Origin: an uncultured Lachnospiraceae bacterium
GTDB lineage: Bacteria > Bacillota > Clostridia > Lachnospirales > Lachnospiraceae
Length of the DNA stretch: 46,864 nucleotides
Direction: 5' to 3'
Assembly: GCA_910587715.1 (NCBI GenBank)
Contig: CAJUMV010000033.1
Location: 1 to 46,864 of the forward strand
Under the pieces are notes generated by a model, which did not search any database, was not told where the DNA came from, and saw only the letters and a list, made by a program, of their open reading frames with translations. A program made the translations under genes and the position numbers. Shown here piece after piece: positions 7,882 to 15,768 of the stretch (the stretch's first letter is position 1; each line of letters begins with the position of its first letter).

Positions 7882-8997
7882 TTAACTCTTACAGGCTTTC
7901 ATACGCTCCGCAATCTTGCCCGCCTCCGCCGCCGGATAAAACAATCTGGCGGAAGCTTCCAGCGCCATATCGGTAATACCTTCGCTTTTCAGATAAAACT
8001 CTACTTCTGAGGGAGACATTTCGCGCTCCCTCTCTTTCCATGCCTGAATCATGTCGTCCAGCTTCTGAAAATGCGCCATCAACGCGCCAAAATCCTGAAT
8101 GCGGTCGATGGTACTGCTGCCGTAAGCCTGTTGTTCCAGCTCACATACCGCAATCACCTGCATGGACATCTTCAACTCTCCTGTAATGTCAGAGGCTTCC
8201 ATCAGCACGTCCGGACGCTTCTCGAGACATGCCAGCATATAGGCTTTTGCCCCAGCAATATCCTTTTCGTTAAAATACGCCGCCAGCCGTTCCTTGATTT
8301 CCGCCGTCTCCCGCTTTTCATCGGTCATGCCCACCTTGCACTCATAGACACGAAGCCCCTGCACCTGCGTCCAGACGTAGAGCAGAAACTCCGATATAAA
8401 GCCGTAGACCCGCTTGTGGTAATCGTCGTAGCCGGAAGCGTCGATTCTTTTCTCCGCTTTCTCAAAAATACCAAAAAGCCATTCACAGTAAGCGTCATAA
8501 ATCTCTTTTTTACAGACCATCATATTGCCGAAGTAAGTGCCTTTGTCATGCACCAGCCTGTCAAACGTTTCATAATAGGCAGGATACTCTCGCCGGATCA
8601 CTTCCCCCACGGCTTCCAAATCGTGAATGTTATAATCCCCGGCATAGCCTTCATAATAAGTATAGTTTAACTTTAACAGCTTGGAGGTAATGATGTCATA
8701 ATCCGAGAAAATTTCTTCATATTCCCTCTGCGTGAGAATCCGCCCCTCCTCCGTACAGAAATATCGGCGGTAATGACAAATCCCCACATAATCGGTAGTC
8801 TTTATATTTTTCCACACCCAGTAAACACCCGTCAGCTCTCCGTAATAGCAGTTTTTCTCCGAAATACTGACACCCGTGTCATCTCCAATATATCCAAGTC
8901 CTTCCGCCCCGGCACGCCCCACCTGCAAGGGCACATAGACAGGGTCGCCCGGCGTTGGAAACTTTTTGTGGGTCATTGTAAAAATCGTTACACTCAT
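7882..8997 (-). CDS. DUF4422 family protein, probable glycosyltransferase
   Basis: 371 residues from ATG 8997, chosen over the in-frame ATG at 9033 because GGAGAG lies 8-9 bases before the inner ATG. The N-terminal 230 residues match the DUF4422 pattern: VTIFTMTHKKF, then ISEKNCYYGELTGVYWVWKN, YVGICHYRRYF, and FGNMMVCKKEIYDAYCEWLF. Members are found in capsule and exopolysaccharide clusters and are considered glycosyltransferases. The C-terminal 130 residues are an extra helical, charged segment not recognised. No other polysaccharide genes are nearby, so its acceptor is unknown. It lies in the same direction as the MATE gene upstream. Confidence 0.75.
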   Translation of the reverse strand: MSVTIFTMTHKKFPTPGDPVYVPLQVGRAGAEGLGYIGDDTGVSISEKNCYYGELTGVYWVWKNIKTTDYVGICHYRRYFCTEEGRILTQREYEEIFSDYDIITSKLLKLNYTYYEGYAGDYNIHDLEAVGEVIRREYPAYYETFDRLVHDKGTYFGNMMVCKKEIYDAYCEWLFGIFEKAEKRIDASGYDDYHKRVYGFISEFLLYVWTQVQGLRVYECKVGMTDEKRETAEIKERLAAYFNEKDIAGAKAYMLACLEKRPDVLMEASDITGELKMSMQVIAVCELEQQAYGSSTIDRIQDFGALMAHFQKLDDMIQAWKEREREMSPSEVEFYLKSEGITDMALEASARLFYPAAEAGKIAERMKACKS

Positions 8998-9058
8998 AAT
9001 GTACTCTCCGCTCAATCTGTCAAAACCGCCCATAATTTCGCATTACAAAATCCCAAAT

Positions 9059-10414
9059 TCATGCGCTCACCCGCTTTGCATCCAATATCGCCGCCATTTT
9101 CTTCCTCACAAAGAAGAACGCCGGAATCAAAAAGATATCCGCAAAAATCCACGCCAGCGGATTCGCAAACCGCACCGCACTGAATCCGAAATGAGGCACC
9201 AACAAAAAACCCGCCAGCGCTCTCGCCAGCATCTCAAATGCTCCCGCAAAAACCGCGAGTCGGCTGAATCCCATTCCCTGAATCAGGAAACGCACGATAT
9301 TCACAAGCGCCAGCGGGAAATAGAACAGCGCGTTCATCTGAATGAAGGAATAGGCGTTTGCAATGATCTGCGTCTCCCCCGCATCCAGAAACAGCAGAAG
9401 AAGCTGTTTCCCGAACAGATATACCGCGCCCAGCGCAATCAGGGAATAAATCAGTCCCAGCAGCGTACAGCTTTTCAGTCCCTTGTCCACACGCTCCAAA
9501 TCTCCCGCGCCCACATTCTGACCGCCATAAGTCGCCATCGTGGAGCCCATCGCGTCAAAGGGGCAGACTAACAGCATACTTACCTTGCCGCCTGCCGTAA
9601 CCGCCGCCACCGCGTTAGAGTCGATGCTGTTCACGGCGCTCTGCAAAATCACGCTGCCAATCGCCGTAATCGAATACTGCAGTCCCATGGGAATCCCCAT
9701 ATTGCAGAGCTTCGCCGCATAATCCCTGCTCCATCTGCGCTCCTCCTGTGACAGTCTTAAAATCGCAAACTTCTTCCGCATATAAATCAGACAGGCAAAA
9801 CCCGCAACAGCCTGCGATACCACCGTAGCTATCGCAGCCCCGTCCACACCCATGCGCAGCGCCACGATGCAGAACACGTCAAGAAAAATATTCAAAACCG
9901 CCGCTGTCACAAGGAACACCACAGGCGTTCTGCTGTCCCCGAGGGAGCGCAGGATCGCCGCCGTCATATTGTAAAGAAACACCACCGGTATGCCGAGGAA
10001 AATAATAATTATGTAATTGTAAGAGCCGTCGATGATATTCGCAGGCGTGCGCATCAGCTGCAAAATCTGGCGGCACAAAAGCGACACCACGATTGTGATG
10101 ACAGCTGCAAAAATCACGGACAGCCACACGCTGTTCGCCACAAACCGTTTCAGCTCGCTCTCATGCTTCGCACCAAACTCCTGCGCAATCGGAATGGCAA
10201 AGCCGTTGCATACGCCCATGCAGAACCCGATGATCAGGAAGTTCACGGAGCCTGTGGCGCCCACCGCCGCCAGTGCGTCCACGCCCAGATAATGTCCCAC
10301 GATAACCGCGTCCATCATACTGTAGAACTGCTGAAAAACAAGCCCGAACAAAAGGGGCACGGCAAAGCCCAGAATCAGCTTCATGGGGCTGCCCTTCGTC
10401 ATATCTTTTTCCAT
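9059..10414 (-). CDS. MATE family efflux transporter
   Basis: 451 residues from ATG 10414 (MEKDMTKGSPMKLIL), chosen because GGGAGGAG lies just upstream; an in-frame ATG at 10477 has no such site. It shows the family opening FAVPLLFGLVFQQFYSMMDA and the GVDALAAVGATGS loop, and about 12 hydrophobic segments arranged as two similar halves. MATE proteins export cationic drugs or metabolites in exchange for Na+ or H+. It is divergent from a second MATE gene of a different subgroup, with 187 bases between starts. The ligand is unknown. Confidence 0.9.
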   Translation of the reverse strand: MEKDMTKGSPMKLILGFAVPLLFGLVFQQFYSMMDAVIVGHYLGVDALAAVGATGSVNFLIIGFCMGVCNGFAIPIAQEFGAKHESELKRFVANSVWLSVIFAAVITIVVSLLCRQILQLMRTPANIIDGSYNYIIIIFLGIPVVFLYNMTAAILRSLGDSRTPVVFLVTAAVLNIFLDVFCIVALRMGVDGAAIATVVSQAVAGFACLIYMRKKFAILRLSQEERRWSRDYAAKLCNMGIPMGLQYSITAIGSVILQSAVNSIDSNAVAAVTAGGKVSMLLVCPFDAMGSTMATYGGQNVGAGDLERVDKGLKSCTLLGLIYSLIALGAVYLFGKQLLLLFLDAGETQIIANAYSFIQMNALFYFPLALVNIVRFLIQGMGFSRLAVFAGAFEMLARALAGFLLVPHFGFSAVRFANPLAWIFADIFLIPAFFFVRKKMAAILDAKRVSA

Positions 10415-10451
10415 AATAGAAACTCCTCCCTTTTCTCTCCCCATTGCGACG

Positions 10452-10479
10452 ATTTTATCACACTGATGCAAAAACACAA
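10452..10479 (-). promoter_or_regulatory. promoter of the leftward MATE gene
   Basis: On the minus strand TTGTGT (10479-10474), a 16-bp spacer and TAAAAT (10457-10452) lie about 40 bp before the start at 10414. Confidence 0.45.
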
Positions 10480-10490
10480 GTAGCTTTTCT

Positions 10491-10523
10491 ATAAAAATTG
10501 AAATATTTTATAAAAATTTTTAT
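10491..10523. repeat. AT-rich inverted repeat between divergent MATE genes
   Basis: ATAAAAATT and AATTTTTAT form a perfect 9-bp inverted repeat around a 15-nt centre. It lies between the two divergent MATE promoters and could be an operator controlling both. No matching regulator gene is adjacent. Confidence 0.35.
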
Positions 10524-10538
10524 GTTGGGGAAAACCGA

Positions 10539-10567
10539 TTGACAGGGACATAAGAATGTATTAAGAT
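10539..10567 (+). promoter_or_regulatory. promoter of the rightward MATE gene
   Basis: A consensus TTGACA at 10539-10544, a 17-bp spacer and TAAGAT at 10562-10567 precede the GGAGG site at 10589-10593 and the ATG at 10602. Confidence 0.65.
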
Positions 10568-10601
10568 GTTATCACTTTACGCAAAAACGGAGGAATATTC
10601 C

Positions 10602-11999
10602 ATGCAGAGCGCAGTTGCAAAAGATAACTTTTATACGAAAATAATAAAGCTGGTGATTCCGATTGTCATTCAGAATCTTTTAAGCGCCGCTGTAAATTCC
10701 GCGGACGTGGTAATGTTAAACTATGTGGGGCAGTCCTCCATCTCCGCCGTATCGCTCGCTGCTAACTATGCAAACATCCTCTTTATGATTTATTACGGAC
10801 TCGGAACCGGCGCTTCCATGCTGAGTGCGCAGTATTGGGGAAAGGGCGAGATTCAGCCCATCCGTGCCATTCAGGGTATCGCCATGCGCTTTTCCCTGCT
10901 TATTTCCCTCGGTTTCTCCGCATTCGCCTTTTTTGCGCCCGGGCTGATGATGAAGCTCTTTACGAATGATGCGGAGCTGATTGCCATCGGTGCCGGCTAT
11001 CTGCGCGTGATGTCCGTCACCTATCTGTGCTGGGGCATCATTGAGGTCTATCTGGCGATTCTTCGAAGTATCGGACGCGTGACCGTTTCCATGGTTTTAA
11101 ATGTCATGGCATTCACCCTGAATATTTTCTTAAACGCCGTATTTATCTTCGGGCTGTTCGGTATGCCGAAGCTCGGCGCCGCAGGCGTTGCCATCGCTAC
11201 CTCCCTGTCCCGCGTCATCGAGCTGGCAGGCTGTATTGTCGTGTCCCTGTACAGCAAGGATATTAAGCTGAATTTCGGCTATATGTTCCTGCGCAACAAG
11301 CTGCTGTTTCAGGATTTCATCCGCCTCTCCCTGCCTGCGCTCATAAACGATATCGCCTGGAGCGTTGCTTTCTCCATGTACTCCGTCATTCTCGGACATA
11401 TGGGTTCCGACGCGGTTGCCGCCAATTCTCTTGTCGTCGTTGTCAGGAATTTCGGCACCGTGCTCTGCTTCGGCACCGCCAGCGCAGGCGGTATTCTGCT
11501 CGGCAACGTGATGGGCGAAGGGGATATGGCGCGTGCGAAAGCATACGCGTCCAAGCTGATGAAGCTGACCGTCATAACAGGCGCAATCGGCGGCGTGCTC
11601 GTACTGATTGCCACTCCCTTTGTGCTGCGCTTCGCCAGTTTAAGCGAAACGGCTATGCACTACCTGAAATATATGCTGCTCATCAACACCTACTACATCA
11701 TGGGAGCCGCCGTCAACACCACGCTGATTGCGGGCGTATTCCGTGCCGGCGGCGACAGCCGTTTCGGTCTGATTTGCGACGTGATTGATATGTGGGGCTA
11801 TGCGGTGCCGCTCGGTTTTCTCGCCGCCTTCGTTTTCAAGCTTCCCGTCCTCTGGGTTTATTTTCTGCTGTGCACTGACGAGTTCGTGAAATGGCCCTGG
11901 GTCATCAGACATTACCGCAGCGGCAGCTGGCTAAAAAATATCACAAGGGAAGATTTATTTGCGGAAAACAGTCCCTCCGCATCATCCGACGGGGGTTGA
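10602..11999 (+). CDS. MATE family efflux transporter (second subgroup)
   Basis: 465 residues from ATG 10602 (MQSAVAKDNFYTKIIKL). This start was chosen because GGAGG is 8 bases upstream and the promoter's -10 box would overlap the earlier in-frame ATG at 10566. The N-terminal IVIQNLLSAAVNSADVVMLNYVGQ and STFLR-free, 12-segment layout match MATE exporters, but the sequence differs clearly from the leftward MATE neighbour, so the two are not a recent duplication. The 3' end overlaps the converging LuxR-type gene by 18 bases. Confidence 0.88.
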   Translation: MQSAVAKDNFYTKIIKLVIPIVIQNLLSAAVNSADVVMLNYVGQSSISAVSLAANYANILFMIYYGLGTGASMLSAQYWGKGEIQPIRAIQGIAMRFSLLISLGFSAFAFFAPGLMMKLFTNDAELIAIGAGYLRVMSVTYLCWGIIEVYLAILRSIGRVTVSMVLNVMAFTLNIFLNAVFIFGLFGMPKLGAAGVAIATSLSRVIELAGCIVVSLYSKDIKLNFGYMFLRNKLLFQDFIRLSLPALINDIAWSVAFSMYSVILGHMGSDAVAANSLVVVVRNFGTVLCFGTASAGGILLGNVMGEGDMARAKAYASKLMKLTVITGAIGGVLVLIATPFVLRFASLSETAMHYLKYMLLINTYYIMGAAVNTTLIAGVFRAGGDSRFGLICDVIDMWGYAVPLGFLAAFVFKLPVLWVYFLLCTDEFVKWPWVIRHYRSGSWLKNITREDLFAENSPSASSDGG

Positions 12000-12599
12000 C
12001 GTGGAAATGCCGCCGGTCTGCACCTTTCCCCGAAATTCTTTCCTGCTGCACACGTCCATCTTCTGATAAATATGGGTCACGTGCTTTTTCACTGTGGTCT
12101 CGGCGATATAGAGGGACTCCCCGATCTGCCTGTTGGTGTAGCCCCGATAGAGGAGCCATGCCACCTCCAGCTCACGCTCCGAGATTTCATATCCATCCAT
12201 AGCGCCCAAAAATGCGGCGTAAATTTCTTCATAGCTTTGTGCTGCCGCTCTACTGTCCCCGCCTGCAGATACCTTCCCGTTTCCATTTACGGCGGAGCCA
12301 CCGACACATATGTCATATTTCTTGTCTTCTCCCGTGGATACAACCCCGTCTATGCCTGTACCGGTTTTCTGCACCGCTCCGCCTACTCCCGGATTTTCTT
12401 CCGCTTCCGCAATCCTGTCACTCACCCGAATATAAAGCGCAAGAACCACCGCCAGCGCAACACCGAGAGCCAGCGTCCCGAACACCGCCACCGCCCAATT
12501 TCGTCTGCCGCCAAAGATGCCCGCCTGATATAAGAGCAGCGTTGTCAGAAGGCATACATAACCTGCTCCCAGCAAAAACCGAAGCGTTCGCTTCCTCAT
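11982..12599 (-). CDS. membrane-anchored LuxR-type regulator
   Basis: 205 residues. Two hydrophobic segments lie near residues 7-25 and 36-56, followed by a Gly/Ala-rich linker of about 80 residues. The C-terminal LuxR/NarL helix-turn-helix lies at about 135-190 (ISERELEVAWLLYRGYTNRQIGESLYI, then TTVKKHVTHIYQKM). There is no receiver or autoinducer domain, so the protein would bind DNA while held at the membrane. Its ATG overlaps the stop of the upstream MotA-like gene as ATGA, so translation is coupled. The 3' end overlaps the converging MATE gene. I infer that it reads a signal passed on by the MotA-like partner. The inverted repeat at 13206-13234 before the pair is a candidate target. Confidence 0.8.
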   Translation of the reverse strand: MRKRTLRFLLGAGYVCLLTTLLLYQAGIFGGRRNWAVAVFGTLALGVALAVVLALYIRVSDRIAEAEENPGVGGAVQKTGTGIDGVVSTGEDKKYDICVGGSAVNGNGKVSAGGDSRAAAQSYEEIYAAFLGAMDGYEISERELEVAWLLYRGYTNRQIGESLYIAETTVKKHVTHIYQKMDVCSRKEFRGKVQTGGISTSTPVG

Positions 12600-13105
12600 A
12601 CCTGCCCTTCCTCTGTGGCGGATATCTCCGTTCCCTCTGCGTCCGTACCTACTTCCATATAGTCAATAATCCGACGTTTCGCTTCCAGCTGCAAAGGCAG
12701 AAGCAGCATTTCAATAATCATGGCATACAGCATCGTCAGAATCGCCACAGACAGATTCGGTCCCAGACTTGCCAAATCAGACAGCATTCCCAAAATAAGA
12801 ATGAGCGTCAGCAGCAGGCTGATCACTCCCGCATAGAGCACCTGCTTCTGCAGCATCTCTACCACATCCAGAGAGCGCCGGATTTCACTTAAGTGACAGT
12901 TGTAATCCTTCCGCAAAAGCCGCCAGGCACGCTTAAAATCCTTCCACACGCCGCCCCGAAACAGCACAGGCACCGTAAATATCAGTATAATGATAAGGGA
13001 CGGCATATCCATCAGGAATAAGAACCACCGCGGCGAAATCTCCCCATACCCGTAAGTTACCAACAAAATAATACCTACCATGATACTAATAATTTCCATA
13101 ATCAT
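12596..13105 (-). CDS. MotA/TolQ/ExbB-like membrane protein
   Basis: 169 residues with about four membrane segments (near 3-20, 31-50, 88-107 and 115-137) and a charged cytoplasmic loop at 52-85. The pattern MDMPSLIIILIFTVPVLF resembles the MotA second helix region, and LGPNLSVAILTMLYAMIIEMLLLPL resembles the MotA/TolQ/ExbB pore-helix signature (AlltTlYG..lan...P). It is much shorter than flagellar MotA and has no MotB, TolR or ExbD partner here. The start follows GGAGG. It is the first gene of a two-gene unit with the membrane-bound LuxR regulator. A sensory proton-channel-like role is speculative. Confidence 0.6.
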   Translation of the reverse strand: MIMEIISIMVGIILLVTYGYGEISPRWFLFLMDMPSLIIILIFTVPVLFRGGVWKDFKRAWRLLRKDYNCHLSEIRRSLDVVEMLQKQVLYAGVISLLLTLILILGMLSDLASLGPNLSVAILTMLYAMIIEMLLLPLQLEAKRRIIDYMEVGTDAEGTEISATEEGQV

Positions 13106-13205
13106 ATACCTTTTCCTCCTTGTCCTTTTACTGCCGGATTCCTCTCTTCGCGTTTCCGGCCTCGCTTCCTTATCAGAAGCATACCTGAAAAATTCCGAAA
13201 AAACT

Positions 13206-13234
13206 ATACTACCTTTTGCTTTATATAGTAGTAT
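13206..13234. promoter_or_regulatory. ATACTAC inverted repeat upstream of the MotA-like/LuxR pair
   Basis: ATACTAC (13206-13212) and GTAGTAT (13228-13234) form a perfect 7-bp inverted repeat about 100 bp upstream of the MotA-like start. The half-site TACTACT on the minus strand fits the NarL/LuxR-type heptamer TACYNMT, so it may be an autoregulatory site for the coupled regulator. Inference from position and motif. Confidence 0.35.
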
Positions 13235-13294
13235 TTTTCCAAAATCCCGTGTGCAATAAAAAGGAGCCTGCCTGCTGACAAACTCCCCACACCT

Positions 13295-14071
13295 TTAATA
13301 TTTTGTCAAAAACTGTCTCGTCCGCTCCTCCTTCGGATGGTCGATTACCTGTCTGGCGTCGCCCTGCTCCACGATCACGCCCTCGTCCATAAAAATAATC
13401 CGGTCCGCCACATCCCTTGCGAAGCTCATCTCGTGAGTCACGATAATCATAGTCGTATGCTGCAAGGCTAATCCCCTGATTACCTTAAGCACTTCCCCCG
13501 TCAGCTCAGGATCGAGCGCCGAGGTCGGCTCGTCGAAACAGAGGATATCCGGCTTTAGCGCCAGCGCTCTGGCAATCGCCACCCTCTGCTGCTGCCCGCC
13601 GGAAAGCTGATGCGGATAATGGTCCATGCGCTCTGAAAGACCCATCTGCTCTAAAAGCGATTTCCCATGTACTTCGATCTCTTCGAGAATTTCCTTTTTC
13701 TTCTGCTTGAAATCCGTCCTCTCCTGTGCCAGCAATTTTTCCGCCAGCGTCACATTCTCAAGTGCCGTATACTGCGGAAACAGGTGAAATGCCTGAAATA
13801 CCATGCCGAAATGCAGCCTTTTGGTGCGCAGATCCTTCTCCTGTCCTTTTACCGGATGGTCCGCGTCAAACAGCGTTTCTCCCCGCACCGTGATAGATCC
13901 GTGGTCCGGTGTTTCCAAAAAATTCAGGCATCGCAAAAGCGTCGTTTTGCCCGATCCGGAAGAACCGATGATCGCCAGCGCGCTCCCTTCCTCCAGATCA
14001 AAGCTCACGTCGTCAAGCACTCTGGTGGAATCAAAATGTTTTCCGATATGTTTCACTTCTAAAACCGCCAT
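13295..14071 (-). CDS. polar amino-acid ABC importer, ATPase
   Basis: 258 residues. Walker A GSSGSGKTTLLR near residue 36, Q-loop region GMVFQAFHLFPQ, signature LSGGQQQRVAIARAL and Walker B ILCFDEPTSALDPE are intact, and the H-loop is IIVTHEMSF. This layout is that of the GlnQ/HisP type that powers uptake of polar amino acids. It is the last gene of the leftward set binding protein, permease, ATPase, 75 bases after the permease, with a 20-bp palindrome in that gap. Start follows GGAGGG. Confidence 0.92.
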   Translation of the reverse strand: MAVLEVKHIGKHFDSTRVLDDVSFDLEEGSALAIIGSSGSGKTTLLRCLNFLETPDHGSITVRGETLFDADHPVKGQEKDLRTKRLHFGMVFQAFHLFPQYTALENVTLAEKLLAQERTDFKQKKKEILEEIEVHGKSLLEQMGLSERMDHYPHQLSGGQQQRVAIARALALKPDILCFDEPTSALDPELTGEVLKVIRGLALQHTTMIIVTHEMSFARDVADRIIFMDEGVIVEQGDARQVIDHPKEERTRQFLTKY

Positions 14072-14117
14072 TTGTCCCTCCGCACGGAAACACTGCCCTT
14101 TCTGCCGGACAGCATAT

Positions 14118-14137
14118 TTATGACATGTATGTCATAA
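14118..14137. repeat. perfect palindrome inside the ABC operon
   Basis: TTATGACAT-GT-ATGTCATAA is a perfect 9-bp inverted repeat with a 2-bp centre. It lies between the permease stop and the ATPase start. It could be a protein-binding site or an RNA processing hairpin that tunes ATPase expression. Confidence 0.4.
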
Positions 14138-14146
14138 GTTTGCCGC

Positions 14147-14803
14147 TTACCTGAAATAATTAAGCCTTTGCTCGATATAGTTAAATAAAAGTGTTAAAAT
14201 GCCCACAAATAGAAGGTAAAATACGCCTGTGTAGAAAAGCGGCCATGTCAGCCCGTTGCTCTTCATAAAGGAATACCCTGCAAAGGTAAGCTCATACGCC
14301 GCGATAATCCGCGCCAGAGACGTGTCCTTCACAAGCGTAATGATTTCATTGGACATGGGCGGCACCACGCGCTTTACCATCTGCAGCAGCGTGACTTTAA
14401 AGAATATCTGCCGCTTCGTCATGCCAAGCACCTCGCCCGCTTCCCGCTGTCCCACGGGAACGCCCTCGATGCCGCCCCGGAAAATCACGGAAAAGTAGCA
14501 CGCATAATTGATGCTGAAAGCCACTACCGTGGCGGTAATCCGCCCTGTCTCACTGCCGCTCCAGATATTGTGGTTCAGCCACAGACCCGGTCCGTAAAAA
14601 ATAATGATCAGCTGCAGCATCAGCGGTGTGCCGCGTATGATCCATACAAGCGTCTGAATCAGCCCCCGCAGGGCTTTCCATCTGCTCATCGCGCCAAAAG
14701 CAAGAATCAATCCCAACGGCAGCGAAAAGAGCAGCGTGAAAATGAATATCTGAAAGGTCGTCAAAAGACCGTCCAACAGCGACCTTGTTACACTAAAAAA
14801 CAT
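14147..14803 (-). CDS. polar amino-acid ABC importer, permease
   Basis: 218 residues with about five membrane helices. The typical start GLLTTFQIFIFTLLFSLPLG, the IRGTPLMLQLIIIFYGPG segment and the EAA loop near residue 130 (GQREAGEVLGMTKRQIFFKV) are present and define the HisM/GlnP family. It forms the membrane channel that couples to the ATPase downstream. It begins 54 bases after the stop of the permuted binding-protein gene, with a GGGAG site. Confidence 0.92.
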   Translation of the reverse strand: MFFSVTRSLLDGLLTTFQIFIFTLLFSLPLGLILAFGAMSRWKALRGLIQTLVWIIRGTPLMLQLIIIFYGPGLWLNHNIWSGSETGRITATVVAFSINYACYFSVIFRGGIEGVPVGQREAGEVLGMTKRQIFFKVTLLQMVKRVVPPMSNEIITLVKDTSLARIIAAYELTFAGYSFMKSNGLTWPLFYTGVFYLLFVGILTLLFNYIEQRLNYFR

Positions 14804-14857
14804 AGCCTACTCTCCCAAAGTGCGTATCATCCCGTACCTGCATGATATCCGACCGTG

Positions 14858-15658
14858 TTACTTCCCCGGCACTACGATTACCTGCGCATTGTTGCAGTAC
14901 GCGTTGGTACACTCCATAGCGCTCGTAACTTCATCCGTCAGTGTCATGCCGTTCCACACCACGTCGATATTCTTGGACTCCAGTTCCATAATCTTATTAT
15001 CCCAGTCAATCACCACGAACTGCGCTTCCACGCCGAGCTGCTCTGCGACCATGCGCGCCATATCCGCGTCAAAGCCAATCCAGTCGCCTGCGTCATTTTT
15101 GTAATCCATCGGCTCAAACTCCGTGATACCCACGATCAGCGTACCCTTATCCTGAATATATGCCACGTCGCTGTCGGAAGCGGATGCCGCAAACTCGGAA
15201 GCCTTCTGCTCCACAAGCGCTTCCTGCACCCCGTAGGTCTTTGCCGTCTCCTGCATGGAACCGTCCGCATAACTCTGTCCAAATACACTGTTGATATAGG
15301 AAGCCAGATCCGAACCCTTCCGACATCCTACGCCGTATTCCTCCGTCGTCAATTCATCCGTATGCACCAAATCCGGGTAGCTGGTTCCCTCGCCAATCAT
15401 GGCGCCCGCCATCAGCAGGTCGATAATAGCCGCATCCGACGTGCCGGAAGCCACCTCCATCAGCGCATCCGCCTGCGACGCCACCGCGTTCGTCTGAAAG
15501 CCTTTCTCATTCGCAACCGCTTCTCCCGCAGAGCCTGCTTCCACCGCGTACACACGACCAGCCGCATCCGCCGTCGTCTCCTCCGCGCCGCCGCAGCCTG
15601 CAAGCGTTCCACAGACAGCCATCGCTGCCGCCAGTACCATTGCCCATTTCTTTTTCAT
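14858..15658 (-). CDS. circularly permuted amino-acid binding lipoprotein
   Basis: 266 residues from ATG 15658 (GAGGAGG upstream; an in-frame ATG at 15679 lacks one). The lipobox is LAGC at residues 19-22. The lobes are in reversed order. Residues about 34-150 (GRVYAVEAGSAGEAV to YGVQEALVEQK) correspond to what is normally the second half of a SBP_bac_3 protein. Residues about 167-264 (AYIQDKGTLIVGITEFEP to CNNAQVIVVP) correspond to the normal first half. The ordinary binding protein at 16723-17496 shows the usual order for comparison. The linker SEFAASASDSD joins the old C- and N-termini. All ligand-contact segments appear present, so it should still bind an amino acid. It heads an operon with permease and ATPase. 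Confidence 0.85.
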   Translation of the reverse strand: MKKKWAMVLAAAMAVCGTLAGCGGAEETTADAAGRVYAVEAGSAGEAVANEKGFQTNAVASQADALMEVASGTSDAAIIDLLMAGAMIGEGTSYPDLVHTDELTTEEYGVGCRKGSDLASYINSVFGQSYADGSMQETAKTYGVQEALVEQKASEFAASASDSDVAYIQDKGTLIVGITEFEPMDYKNDAGDWIGFDADMARMVAEQLGVEAQFVVIDWDNKIMELESKNIDVVWNGMTLTDEVTSAMECTNAYCNNAQVIVVPGK

Positions 15659-15768
15659 AATTTTCCTCCTCTTTTTCAAGCCTTTTAATTATTAAAACTA
15701 AAATAATTTACATGCTTTTGTATTTTATCATAGCAGTATGTTAAAGTAAATGTGAATAATAAAAGAAA

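Noticed and set aside
9059..11999. The two divergent MATE genes as a recent duplication
   Set aside because: Their N-termini and motifs differ too much; they belong to different MATE subgroups.
12596..13105. Flagellar stator MotA
   Set aside because: The protein is too short, no MotB follows and no flagellar genes are present; only the pore-helix pattern is shared.
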